A stretch of 64,000 bases of DNA, taken from positions 1,922,001-1,986,000 of the forward strand of contig NZ_CP114978.1 in the NCBI RefSeq assembly GCF_027498035.1, written 5' to 3'. Positions 1 to 7,958 of the stretch are shown here, piece by piece (within the stretch, counting starts at the first letter, position 1; each line of letters starts with the position of its first letter). The DNA comes from Pseudoxanthomonas sp. Lineage in GTDB: Bacteria; Pseudomonadota; Gammaproteobacteria; Xanthomonadales; Xanthomonadaceae. Position numbers and translations under genes: made by a program. Under the pieces are notes generated by a model, which was not told the origin of the DNA, made no database searches, and saw only the letters and a program-made list of their open reading frames with translations.

Positions 1-2416
1 CGGGCATGTGCGCGACCTGGTGCCGAAAGAGGGCGCGGTCGACCCCGACAACAACTTCGCGATGCGTTACGACCTGATCGAGAAGAACGAGAAGCACGTC
101 GAAGCCATCGCCAAGGCCGCCAAGGGCGCCGACGACATCTTCCTGGCGACCGACCCGGATCGCGAGGGTGAAGCCATCAGCTGGCACATCGCCGAGATCC
201 TGAAAGAACGCAACCTGATCAAGGACAAGCCCATGCACCGGGTCGTGTTCACCGAGATCACCCCGCGCGCCATCAAGGAAGCCATGACCAAGCCGCGCGC
301 CATCGCCGGCGACCTGGTCGATGCCCAGCAGGCGCGCCGCGCGCTGGATTACCTGGTGGGCTTCAACCTGTCGCCGGTGCTGTGGCGCAAGGTGCAGCGC
401 GGGCTGTCGGCCGGCCGCGTGCAGAGCCCGGCGCTGCGCATGATCGTCGAGCGCGAGGAAGAAATCGAAGCCTTCATCGCCCGCGAATACTGGTCCATCG
501 GCGCGGCCTGCGCGCATCCGTCGCAGCCCTTCGCCGCCAAACTGGTGAAGCTGGACGGGCAGAAGTTCGAACAGTTCACCGTGACCGATGGCGACACCGC
601 CGAAGCCGCGCGCATGCGTATCCAGCAGGCCGCGCAAGGCATGCTGCATGTCACCGACGTGGCCAGCAAGGAGCGCAAGCGCCGCCCGGCCCCGCCGTTC
701 ACCACCTCCACGCTGCAGCAGGAAGCCTCGCGCAAGCTCGGCTTCACCACCCGCAAGACCATGCAGGTCGCGCAGAAGCTGTATGAAGGCATCGCACTGG
801 GCGACGAAGGCGCGGTCGGCCTGATCAGCTACATGCGTACCGACTCGGTAAGCCTGTCGCAGGACGCGCTGGTCGAGATCCGCGATGTGATCGCGCGCGA
901 TTACGGCACCGCATCGCTGCCCGACCAGCCCAACACCTACCTGACCAAGTCCAAGAACGCGCAGGAAGCTCACGAAGCCGTGCGCCCGACCTCTGCGCTG
1001 CGCACGCCGGCACAGGTCGCCAAGTTCCTGTCCGACGACGAGCGCCGCCTGTACGAGCTGATCTGGAAGCGCGCGGTGGCCTGCCAGATGATTCCGGCCA
1101 CGCTCAACACCGTCAACGTCGAGCTGGCCGCCGGCAGCGCGCACAGCTTCCGCGCCAGCGGTACCACCGTGGTCGTGCCCGGCTTCCTGGCCGTGTACGA
1201 AGAAGGCAAGGACAGCAAGGGCGCCGACGACGAGGACGAAGGCCGCAAGCTGCCGGCCATGAAGCCCGGCGACAGCGTGCCGCTGGACCGCGTCATCGCC
1301 GAACAGCATTTCACCCAGCCGCCGCCGCGTTTCACCGAAGCGGCGCTGGTCAAGACGCTCGAGGAATACGGCATCGGCCGTCCCTCGACCTACGCCTCGA
1401 TCATCCAGACCCTGATCTTCCGCAAGTACGTGGAGATGGAAGGCCGCAGCTTCCGTCCGTCCGACGTGGGCCGCGCGGTCAGCAAGTTCCTGTCCGGCCA
1501 CTTCACCCAGTACGTGGACTACGACTTCACCGCCAAGCTCGAAGACGAGCTCGACGCGGTCAGCCGCGGCGAAGAGGAATGGCTGCCGCTGATGGCACGC
1601 TTCTGGGGCCCGTTCAACCAGCTGGTGGAAGAGAAGAAGGAATCGGTCGACCGCGCCGAGGCCAGTGGCGCGCGCGAGCTGGGCACCGACCCCAAGACCG
1701 GCAAGCCGGTCAGCGTGCGGCTGGGCCGTTTCGGGCCGTACGCCGCCATCGGCAGCACCGCCGAGGACGCCGAGGACAAGCCCAAGTTCGCCTCGCTGCG
1801 CCCCGGCCAGTCGATGCACACCATCTCGCTGGAAGACGCGCTGGAGCTGTTCCTGATGCCACGCGCCCTGGGCGATGACAAGGGCGAGGCGGTCAGCGTC
1901 GGCATCGGTCGCTTCGGGCCGTTCGCCAAGCGCGGCAGCACCTACGCATCGCTGAAGAAGGAAGACGACCCGTACACGATCGACCTGGCCCGCGCGGTCT
2001 TCCTGATCGAAGAGAAGGAAGAGATCGCGCGCAACCGGATCATCAAGGAATTCCCGGACAGCGAGATCCAGGTGCTCAACGGCCGCTTCGGCCCGTACAT
2101 CAGCGACGGCAAGCTCAACGGCAAGATTCCCAAGGATCGCGAGCCGGCCTCGCTGACCCGCGACGAAGTCATCAAGCTGCTGGAAGAAACCGGCAAGCCA
2201 GTGCGCAAGGGCTTTGGCGCCAAGAAGGCCGCGGCCAAGAAGACCACCAAGACCGCGCAAAAAGGGGCCAAAGCCGAGCCGGCCGAAAAGAAGCCTGCCG
2301 CCAAGAAAGCGGTGAAGAAGGCGGCCAAGAAGACGGCAAAGAAAGCCACCAAGAAGACCGCGGCAAAGAAAGCCGTGGCCAAGAAGGTGACCAGCAAGGA
2401 AGCCGCGCCGTTCTGA
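1..2416 (+). CDS. topA: DNA topoisomerase I (type IA), 5' end outside window
   Basis: Relaxes negatively supercoiled DNA by cutting one strand through a tyrosyl-5'-phosphate. The reading frame is open from the first bases (GHVRDLVPKEG, inside the Toprim domain), so the true start lies upstream and the GTG at 8 is an internal valine codon. Visible are the metal-binding DPDREGEAISWH, SAGRVQSPALR and the active-site tyrosine in LISYMRTDS. The C-terminus has no four-cysteine zinc finger of the E. coli type. It carries three GRFGP repeats (near 1724, 1910 and 2084), the Topo_C_3-like arrangement, followed by a tail of about 65 residues rich in Lys and Ala that resembles histone H1. tsaC follows 13 bases later, probably in the same transcript. 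Confidence 0.97.
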   Translation, partial: GHVRDLVPKEGAVDPDNNFAMRYDLIEKNEKHVEAIAKAAKGADDIFLATDPDREGEAISWHIAEILKERNLIKDKPMHRVVFTEITPRAIKEAMTKPRAIAGDLVDAQQARRALDYLVGFNLSPVLWRKVQRGLSAGRVQSPALRMIVEREEEIEAFIAREYWSIGAACAHPSQPFAAKLVKLDGQKFEQFTVTDGDTAEAARMRIQQAAQGMLHVTDVASKERKRRPAPPFTTSTLQQEASRKLGFTTRKTMQVAQKLYEGIALGDEGAVGLISYMRTDSVSLSQDALVEIRDVIARDYGTASLPDQPNTYLTKSKNAQEAHEAVRPTSALRTPAQVAKFLSDDERRLYELIWKRAVACQMIPATLNTVNVELAAGSAHSFRASGTTVVVPGFLAVYEEGKDSKGADDEDEGRKLPAMKPGDSVPLDRVIAEQHFTQPPPRFTEAALVKTLEEYGIGRPSTYASIIQTLIFRKYVEMEGRSFRPSDVGRAVSKFLSGHFTQYVDYDFTAKLEDELDAVSRGEEEWLPLMARFWGPFNQLVEEKKESVDRAEASGARELGTDPKTGKPVSVRLGRFGPYAAIGSTAEDAEDKPKFASLRPGQSMHTISLEDALELFLMPRALGDDKGEAVSVGIGRFGPFAKRGSTYASLKKEDDPYTIDLARAVFLIEEKEEIARNRIIKEFPDSEIQVLNGRFGPYISDGKLNGKIPKDREPASLTRDEVIKLLEETGKPVRKGFGAKKAAAKKTTKTAQKGAKAEPAEKKPAAKKAVKKAAKKTAKKATKKTAAKKAVAKKVTSKEAAPF

Positions 2417-2429
2417 TCGGCGTGGACTG

Positions 2430-2996
2430 ATGGGCATCCGCACGCTGTCACTGGAAGCCGCTGCCGCGCTGCTGCACGAGGACGGCGTGGTCGCCTATCC
2501 CACCGAAGCGGTCTGGGGCCTGGGCTGCGACCCGATGTCGCGCGCGGCGGTGGAAAAACTGCTGGCGATCAAGCAACGCCCGGTCGACAAGGGCCTGATC
2601 CTGATCGCTGCCCGCGTCGATCAGCTCGACGATGTGCTGGACTGGTCGGCGTTGCCGGATGAACGCCGCGCTGCGGTGATCGACAGCTGGCCGGCGGCCA
2701 ACACCTGGATCGTGCCGGCGTCGGCCAACGCGCCTGCCTGGGTCACCGGCGCGCACACCGGCATCGCGGTCCGGGTCAGCGCGCATCCGCAGGTGATCGC
2801 CCTGTGCGGGGCCTTCGGCGGGCCGCTGGTGTCCACCAGCGCCAACCTGACCGGCTTGCCTGCGGTGACCTCGCAGGATGCACTGGACCCGGCCCTGCTG
2901 GAACGCCTGGACGGCCTGCTGCCCGGCGCGACCGGCGGACTGGATCGCCCCAGCGTGATCCGCGATGCCCTGACCGGCCAGGTCCTGCGCGGCTGA
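2430..2996 (+). CDS. tsaC: Threonylcarbamoyl-AMP synthase (Sua5/YciO/YrdC family)
   Basis: Makes threonylcarbamoyl-AMP from threonine, bicarbonate and ATP, the first step of t6A37 modification in ANN-decoding tRNAs; a cytosolic enzyme. The 188-residue product is the size of single-domain TsaC/YrdC. It shows the YPTEAVWGLGCDP start of the YrdC fold, the nucleotide-binding KQRPVDKGLILI loop and STSANLTGLPA. It lies 13 bases after topA on the same strand, and a topA-tsaC arrangement is common in gamma-proteobacteria. The ATG at 2430 fits the family N-terminus. The stop TGA (2994-2996) is followed directly by the next transcription unit. Confidence 0.92.
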   Translation: MGIRTLSLEAAAALLHEDGVVAYPTEAVWGLGCDPMSRAAVEKLLAIKQRPVDKGLILIAARVDQLDDVLDWSALPDERRAAVIDSWPAANTWIVPASANAPAWVTGAHTGIAVRVSAHPQVIALCGAFGGPLVSTSANLTGLPAVTSQDALDPALLERLDGLLPGATGGLDRPSVIRDALTGQVLRG

Positions 2997-3050
2997 ATGA
3001 CCGGGGCGCACGCCCTTCCCCGCCCGCACGAAGCCGTGCAAGATGCCGGC

Positions 3051-3644
3051 ATGTCGCGGCTGCTGCCCCTGCTGTCGTTGTGTGTCCTGACCGGGCTGAC
3101 CGTGTCCGGCGCAGTGCATGCCGGCGACGACCAGGTCACGGTCTATCGCTGCGAAGCCAGCAGCGGCAAGGTCACGCTGGGCGATGCGCCCTGTCCCACC
3201 GGCCAGCACCAGGAAGTGCGCGAGATGCTGCGCCCGCAGGATCCACCGCCCGCACCCACACCCGTCGTCGCACCCACACCGCCACCTGCCGCGCCGATCG
3301 TGCGTGACGTGGTGGTCTACCGGACACCGCCACGCCCCATGTACGAATGCACCACCGCCGATGACGGCAAGACCTATACCAGCGATAACGGCGACGGCAA
3401 TCCGCGCCTAGTCCCGGTGTGGTCACTGGGCTACGTCGGCAATGGCTCGGTGGTGACCGGTAACACCTGGATCCACGACACCTGCCACCAGCTCCCGCAG
3501 GCCGACGTCTGCGACCGCCTGCGCGATCGCCGCTACGAGATCCAGCGCGCGTACCACAGCTCGCTACAAAGCGAGCGGCAGCTTCTGGACAAGGAACAGC
3601 GCGGCCTCGATGCCCGCCTGGGCAACGATTGCGAAGCAGGTTGA
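3051..3644 (+). CDS. Secreted DUF4124 protein
   Basis: Function unknown. I place the start at ATG 3051 because it gives a clean signal peptide (MSRLLPLLSLCVLTGLTVSG, cleavage probably after VHA); an earlier in-frame ATG at 2997 would add 18 unlikely residues. The mature part begins with a DUF4124 unit (VTVYRCEASSGKVTLGDAPC), a short beta module with two conserved cysteines seen in many Xanthomonadaceae periplasmic proteins. A Pro-rich linker and a C-terminal domain with several cysteines follow (YECTT near the start, CHQLPQADVC in the middle). The next gene is a paralogue starting inside this stop codon (TGATG), so the two are translationally coupled and probably act in the same place. Confidence 0.75.
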   Translation: MSRLLPLLSLCVLTGLTVSGAVHAGDDQVTVYRCEASSGKVTLGDAPCPTGQHQEVREMLRPQDPPPAPTPVVAPTPPPAAPIVRDVVVYRTPPRPMYECTTADDGKTYTSDNGDGNPRLVPVWSLGYVGNGSVVTGNTWIHDTCHQLPQADVCDRLRDRRYEIQRAYHSSLQSERQLLDKEQRGLDARLGNDCEAG

Positions 3645-4699
3645 TGTCGATGAAGGGATGGGCGTGCGTCGCCCTGTGCGTGGCCGGACTTGCTGCCGGC
3701 GACGCCGTGCGGGCACAGACCACGATCTACCGCTGTACCGACGCCAAGGGCGAAATGACGGTACAGAACGCGCCTTGTCCTGAAGGCAGCAAGCAGGACA
3801 AGCGCGAAGTGAAGGACGTGGCCACCCAGCCGCTGCCGGCATCGCTCAAGTCCGCACCGGCGCCGGTCCGTGCCACATCCGCATCGGAGGCACCGGCGGC
3901 AACCCTATCGTCAAGAACGAAAACGCCACCGCCGCTGCACCTGAGCGCCAAGCCGGAGACTCCGGTGGTAGCCGCACCGTCCGGCCCAGCCACCACCATC
4001 TACCGCTGCACCGATGCTGGCGGCGAGATGACCGTGCAGAACGCGCCGTGCCCGAAGGGCAGCAAGCAGGACAAGCGCGAGGTTCGGGAAGTGACCAGCA
4101 TGCCGTTGCCGGGCAACGCCGCGGCCGTGCGGCAGGCCCCGCCGATGGCAGCATCCGCCGACGCGGCTACGCCATCGCTGCGCGCGGATGGCGCGCGTTC
4201 CAATGCGCTTGCCGTCCCACCATCCGACGAAGCACCGCAAACCCTGCAAACGATCAACGGCATGACCCTGATCGAGGACCCGACCCTGCACAAGGACGAT
4301 GCCGCCGCCGATGCGCTGGCCGGTCGCAATAACAGCACGGCCGACACCGCCGATGCCAGCCGCGTCACCGGCAACGCGCCACCGATCCTGTTTCAGTGCA
4401 CCACCTACGACAGCGGCAGCTATCTCACCGAGGATGCAGAACCGCAGTCACGCTGCGCGCCGCTGAAAACCGTCGGACTGGATGGCAATGCGTTCACCGG
4501 CTCAGGCAAGGCCTGCCAGGTGATCCACGACGTCTGCGCACGCGTGCCCGACCAGAAGCTGTGCAGCGCCTGGAAAAAGCGCCTGGGCGAAACCGAAGTG
4601 GCCGCCCACTACGCCAAGCCGGAAAACGAAGCGCGCAACCAGGCCGAGTACCAGCGCGTGCTGCGCATCGTCAACGACGCCGGTTGCGTCGCACGCTGA
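3644..4699 (+). CDS. Secreted protein with two DUF4124 units
   Basis: Function unknown. The ATG at 3644 shares two bases with the upstream stop (TGATG) and yields a signal peptide (MSMKGWACVALCVAGLAAG, then AVRAQ). Two near-identical DUF4124 units follow, the first starting TTIYRCTDAKGEMTVQ and the second TTIYRCTDAGGEMTVQ, separated by a linker of about 60 residues. The C-terminal domain (FQCTTYDSGSYL, then CQVIHDVCARVPDQKLC) matches the layout of the C-terminal domain of the previous gene, so the pair arose by gene duplication and this copy gained an internal repeat. The even cysteine pattern suggests periplasmic disulfides. It ends just before a block of GTAG palindromes. Confidence 0.75.
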   Translation: MSMKGWACVALCVAGLAAGDAVRAQTTIYRCTDAKGEMTVQNAPCPEGSKQDKREVKDVATQPLPASLKSAPAPVRATSASEAPAATLSSRTKTPPPLHLSAKPETPVVAAPSGPATTIYRCTDAGGEMTVQNAPCPKGSKQDKREVREVTSMPLPGNAAAVRQAPPMAASADAATPSLRADGARSNALAVPPSDEAPQTLQTINGMTLIEDPTLHKDDAAADALAGRNNSTADTADASRVTGNAPPILFQCTTYDSGSYLTEDAEPQSRCAPLKTVGLDGNAFTGSGKACQVIHDVCARVPDQKLCSAWKKRLGETEVAAHYAKPENEARNQAEYQRVLRIVNDAGCVAR

Positions 4700-4737
4700 G
4701 GTCGCCGGGCCGAGGCAAGCGTTTTCCGCCCTCCCCT

Positions 4738-4811
4738 GTAGAGCGGAGCTTGCTCCGCTGGCGCTTTCCCAGCACCCTGGACGAGGAGCAGCGGAGCAAG
4801 CTCCGCTCTAC
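4738..4811. repeat. SMAG/REP palindrome pair, AGCGGAGC type
   Basis: Two stem-loops point at each other. The first is GTAG followed by AGCGGAGC-TT-GCTCCGCT (4738-4759). The second is its reverse complement ending in CTAC (4790-4811). The GTAG at the foot of a short palindrome is the hallmark of SMAG elements described in Stenotrophomonas maltophilia. When transcribed, the pair could form one long hairpin and may protect or end the upstream mRNA. Confidence 0.8.
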
Positions 4812-4846
4812 AACAGCGCTACTGCGGGGAAGCGCCCGGCCAGCAC

Positions 4847-4984
4847 ATAGCCCGCGTAAGCGACAGCGCGTCACCACAAGAACAGGCAGACATCCCCTTT
4901 CTCTTGTCCGCCAGAAACACTGCCTCGAATCACCAGCAGCACGGGATGCCTGCAACCCGGGTGCGCTATCGCTTACCCGGGCTA
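4847..4984. repeat. Second REP family (CCCGGGTAAGCG type), inverted pair, one copy decayed
   Basis: The right copy (4953-4984), read on the minus strand, is GTAG then CCCGGGTAAGCG, a short loop and CGCACCCGGG. The left copy (4847-4873) reads ATAG then CCCGCGTAAGCG with mismatches, so it is a decayed inverted partner. A related single copy lies at 39555-39588. Together with the SMAG pair at 4738 it fills the 305 bases between the DUF4124 gene and mmsB. I see no gene in this gap. Confidence 0.6.
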
Positions 4985-5004
4985 CGGCGCCGTAGGCGGA
5001 TCGA

Positions 5005-5898
5005 TCAGCCCGCCTTGTCGCTCACCAGCTGCACCACGCTTGAGAAATCCAGGCCGCCGCGGCCGGCCTGTTTGTTCATGGCGTAGAGATTCCGGGCCAG
5101 TTCGCCCAGCGGGATCGTCGCGCCAACGCCCATTGCCGCCTCCACGGCCAGGCCCAGGTCCTTGAGCATCAGGTCGTTGCCAAAGCCGCCGCTGTAGCCA
5201 CGCGAGGCCGGGGCGTTTTCCAGCACGCCTGGCCACGGATTGCAGACCTCGGTGGCCCAGCTGCGGCCGGTGCTGACCGCCATCATCTGCGACAGCACTT
5301 TGGGGTCCAGGCCGTGCGCCACGCCCAGGCCAATGGCCTCGCCAGTCACGGCCATGATCACGCCCAACGCCATGTTGTTGCACAGCTTGGCGACCTGGCC
5401 AGCGCCACTGGCACCGACGTGGAAAATGTTCCTGCCCATGCCCTGCAGGATCGGGCGGGCGCGCTCGACCGTGGCTTCGTCGCCACCGACGATGAAGGTC
5501 AACGTGCCACCCTGCGCACCGGCCGTACCACCGGAGACCGGCGCATCCAGCATCGCCAGTCCGCGTGCGGCTGCCGCTTCGCCCACCTTGCGCGCGGTGG
5601 CCGGGGCGATCGTGCTGCTGTCGATCACCAGCGCGCCGGCCGGGATCTTTTCCAGAATGCCACCCTCGCCCAGGTACAGGCCTTCGACATGCCGGCTCGC
5701 CGGCAGCATCGAGATCACCACTTCAGCGCCTTCCAGCGTGTCGATGGCAGAGCTTGCGACCGTGGCCCCGGCCGCCTTCGCAGCCTCAAGCGCGGCCGGC
5801 ACCAGATCGAACACGCGCAGCGTGTGGCCGGCCTTGACCAGGTTGGCGGCCATCGGGCCACCCATGTTGCCCAGACCGATGAATGCGATACGGCTCAT
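5005..5898 (-). CDS. mmsB: 3-hydroxyisobutyrate dehydrogenase
   Basis: Oxidises 3-hydroxyisobutyrate to methylmalonate semialdehyde with NAD+, the step before MmsA in valine breakdown; cytosolic. The 297-residue product begins MSRIAFIGLGNMGGPMAANL (Rossmann dinucleotide site). It carries LDAPVSGGTAGAQGGTLTF and the catalytic-lysine region GQVAKLCNNM, then the all-alpha C-terminal domain with GYSGGFGNDLMLKDL. The start is ATG 5898, preceded by AGGAG about 10 bases upstream; a longer frame to 5964 would run into repeat sequence. It is the last gene of the valine operon, separated from the hydrolase gene by a GTAG repeat pair that occupies the whole 117-base gap. Confidence 0.93.
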   Translation of the reverse strand: MSRIAFIGLGNMGGPMAANLVKAGHTLRVFDLVPAALEAAKAAGATVASSAIDTLEGAEVVISMLPASRHVEGLYLGEGGILEKIPAGALVIDSSTIAPATARKVGEAAAARGLAMLDAPVSGGTAGAQGGTLTFIVGGDEATVERARPILQGMGRNIFHVGASGAGQVAKLCNNMALGVIMAVTGEAIGLGVAHGLDPKVLSQMMAVSTGRSWATEVCNPWPGVLENAPASRGYSGGFGNDLMLKDLGLAVEAAMGVGATIPLGELARNLYAMNKQAGRGGLDFSSVVQLVSDKAG

Positions 5899-5925
5899 GT
5901 GAGTGTTCTCCTGAGATGTAGAGGC

Positions 5926-6019
5926 GTAGGGCGGGTCTTGACCCGCCACCGCGGCCCACCGCAATGGGTGACCGATAACATCGCGGCGGCCATGGGAGGC
6001 GGATCGAGACCCGCCCTAC
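5926..6019. repeat. SMAG/REP palindrome pair, GGCGGGTC type
   Basis: GTAG then GGCGGGTC-TT-GACCCGCC at 5926-5947, and an inverted partner GGCGGATC-GA-GACCCGCC-CTAC at 5998-6019. The outer CTAC of the right copy overlaps the end of the hydrolase gene, whose TAG stop (6016-6018 on the minus strand) is part of the repeat. The pair separates mmsB from the rest of the valine operon and could let the downstream gene be expressed at a different level. Confidence 0.8.
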
Positions 6020-7167
6020 GACAGGTCGGCCAGCGGATGCACGCCGTCCGGCCAGGGCGAAACGAAGAAAGTGTCGGCCCAGCGCGCGTCGGCCTGCGCC
6101 AGCGTCGTTGGGTTCCAGTGCGGCGTGCGGTCCTTGTCGATCAGCAGCGCGCGGATGCCTTCGGCAAAGTCGCCGTGCGCGGCCACGTGCAACGCGGCGA
6201 TGCATTCCAGTCGAAACGTCTCAGCCAGCGTCAGGTCCGCAGCGCGGTGCTGCAGCTCCCACGACAACCGGGCCGAACCCGGCGCGCCTGCCGCCAGCGC
6301 GGCCTGCGCGGTCTGCAGCCACGGGTCATCGTCGCTCTGTGCAGCGGCAATGGTCGCCACGACCTGCTCCAGTGAGCCGGCTTTCACCCACTGCTCGATC
6401 GCTTCGGCATGCGCCTGCAGCGGACCGGCTGGCGGCTTCATCGCCATGCCGTTGAGCAAGGCCGTCAGTGCCGCACGATCCGCCGCAGCCTCGCCGGTCC
6501 AACGCTGCGTGCCCAGCGCATCGAGTACCGCATCGGCCTTGCTGCTCTCGATGCAGACATCGGCCAGCCCCGCACGCATCGCATCGCCGGCGTTGAGCGG
6601 CGCGCCGGTCAACGCCAGGAACAACCCGGCGCCATGCGGCACGCGCGCCAGTAGCCAGCTGCCGCCGACGTCCGGGAACAGGCCGATGGTGATCTCCGGC
6701 ATCGCCAGCTTCGAGCGCTCGGTCACCACGCGATGGCTGGCGCCGGACATCAGACCGATGCCGCCGCCCATGACGATCCCGTGACCCCAGCACAGCAGCG
6801 GCTTGGGATAGGTGTGGATGCGGTGGTCGAGGCGATATTCCTCCTCGAAGAACGCCACCGCGTAGCTGTTGGTGGTGATGTCGTCGCTGCCGCTGGCACG
6901 GTAGTCGAGCATGCTGCGATACAGGCTGTGCAGGTCACCGCCGGCGCAGAAGGCTTTCTCGCCCGCGCCACGCAGCACCACGCAGGCGACGGTCGCATCG
7001 TCGGCCCATGCGATCAGCTGCGCATCCAGCAGGCGCGTCATCTCCAGCGACAGGCCGTTGAGCGTCCTGGGGGCATTGAGCGTGGCGATGCCGATGCGCT
7101 TTCCGTCAACGCCTTCCCGCGTTTCGAACAGTACCGGCGCTTCGATCAGGGTCTGCGCGAGATTCAT
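6016..7167 (-). CDS. 3-hydroxyisobutyryl-CoA hydrolase (ECH_2 family)
   Basis: Releases CoA from 3-hydroxyisobutyryl-CoA, the third step after isobutyryl-CoA in valine catabolism. The 383-residue crotonase-fold protein is longer than ordinary enoyl-CoA hydratases, as expected for ECH_2. It has the oxyanion-hole segments FCAGGDLHSLY and GIVMGGGIGLMSGASHR and the family signature MPEITIGLFPDVGGSWLL, followed by a long C-terminal extension. ATG 7167 overlaps the upstream stop by four bases (ATGA), which decides the start. The stop TAG is supplied by the CTAC end of a GTAG repeat. It is the fourth gene of the mmsA operon. Confidence 0.9.
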   Translation of the reverse strand: MNLAQTLIEAPVLFETREGVDGKRIGIATLNAPRTLNGLSLEMTRLLDAQLIAWADDATVACVVLRGAGEKAFCAGGDLHSLYRSMLDYRASGSDDITTNSYAVAFFEEEYRLDHRIHTYPKPLLCWGHGIVMGGGIGLMSGASHRVVTERSKLAMPEITIGLFPDVGGSWLLARVPHGAGLFLALTGAPLNAGDAMRAGLADVCIESSKADAVLDALGTQRWTGEAAADRAALTALLNGMAMKPPAGPLQAHAEAIEQWVKAGSLEQVVATIAAAQSDDDPWLQTAQAALAAGAPGSARLSWELQHRAADLTLAETFRLECIAALHVAAHGDFAEGIRALLIDKDRTPHWNPTTLAQADARWADTFFVSPWPDGVHPLADLS

Positions 7168-7958
7168 GCGTTGGTCCACTGCGCGGCGCGCTTCTCGAGG
7201 AAGGCATTGACGCCCTCGGCCTGGTCGGCGGTGTCGAACAGATCGACAAAGGCCTCGCGTTCGGCGACCAGTGCGCTGGCGAAACTGCCACTGCGCGTGG
7301 ACTGCACCAAGGCCTTGCACGCCGCGACGCTGGTGGGGCTCTGCTTGCCGCACTTGTGTGCCCATTCGATAGCACGCGCCTTGCCCTCACCCTTCGGAAC
7401 GACCTCCTCGACCAGGCCGATGCGCTGCGCGGTGGCGGCATCGACACGCTCACCGAGCAGGATCATGCGCTTGGCCCAGCCCTCGCCGACCAGCCGTGGC
7501 AGCGCCTGTGTGCCTCCCGCACACGGCAGCAGGCCCACGGTCGCCTCCGGCAACGCCAGCTGTGCATGCTCTTCGGCGATGCGTAGGTCGCACGCCAGCG
7601 CGCACTCCAGTCCGCCACCCATCGCATAGCCGTTGATCGCGGCGATGGACACGCCACGAAAGGCCGACAGCGCTTCGAACGCCTCACCGAAGCGGCGCGC
7701 CGCTTCGCGCGCGTGCGCCTTGTCGCCCGACGCGAACTGCTTGAGGTCGGCACCGGCAGAAAAGAACTTCTCGCCTTCGCCGGTGATCACCAGCACATAG
7801 ATCTCGCGGTCGGCATCCAGCGCCTTGATGAGATCACGCAGCGCAGCCAGGCTATGCACGGTCCAGGTGTTGGCCGGCGGGTTGGACAGCGTGACGATGG
7901 CGACGTGGCCATCGGCTTCGACCTTCAGCCCGGTATGTTCGGCGTTGCGCCAGGTCAT
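7164..7958 (-). CDS. Enoyl-CoA hydratase
   Basis: Hydrates 2-enoyl-CoA to 3-hydroxyacyl-CoA; in this operon the likely substrate is methacrylyl-CoA from valine. The 264-residue product is a standard crotonase: FFSAGADLKQF and AINGYAMGGGLECALACD form the oxyanion hole. In LPEATVGLLPCAGGTQ the glutamate of PEA is in the usual catalytic place, while the second position carries a small residue, as in several short-chain hydratases. ATG 7958 and the stop at 7164 both overlap their neighbours by four bases (ATGA), so translation is coupled with the acyl-CoA dehydrogenase upstream and the hydrolase downstream. Confidence 0.88.
   Translation of the reverse strand: MTWRNAEHTGLKVEADGHVAIVTLSNPPANTWTVHSLAALRDLIKALDADREIYVLVITGEGEKFFSAGADLKQFASGDKAHAREAARRFGEAFEALSAFRGVSIAAINGYAMGGGLECALACDLRIAEEHAQLALPEATVGLLPCAGGTQALPRLVGEGWAKRMILLGERVDAATAQRIGLVEEVVPKGEGKARAIEWAHKCGKQSPTSVAACKALVQSTRSGSFASALVAEREAFVDLFDTADQAEGVNAFLEKRAAQWTNA

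Noticed and set aside
2216..2410. AAG/GCC-rich run at the end of topA as a DNA repeat
   Set aside because: It is an in-frame Lys/Ala tail of the protein with mixed codons, not a tandem DNA repeat.
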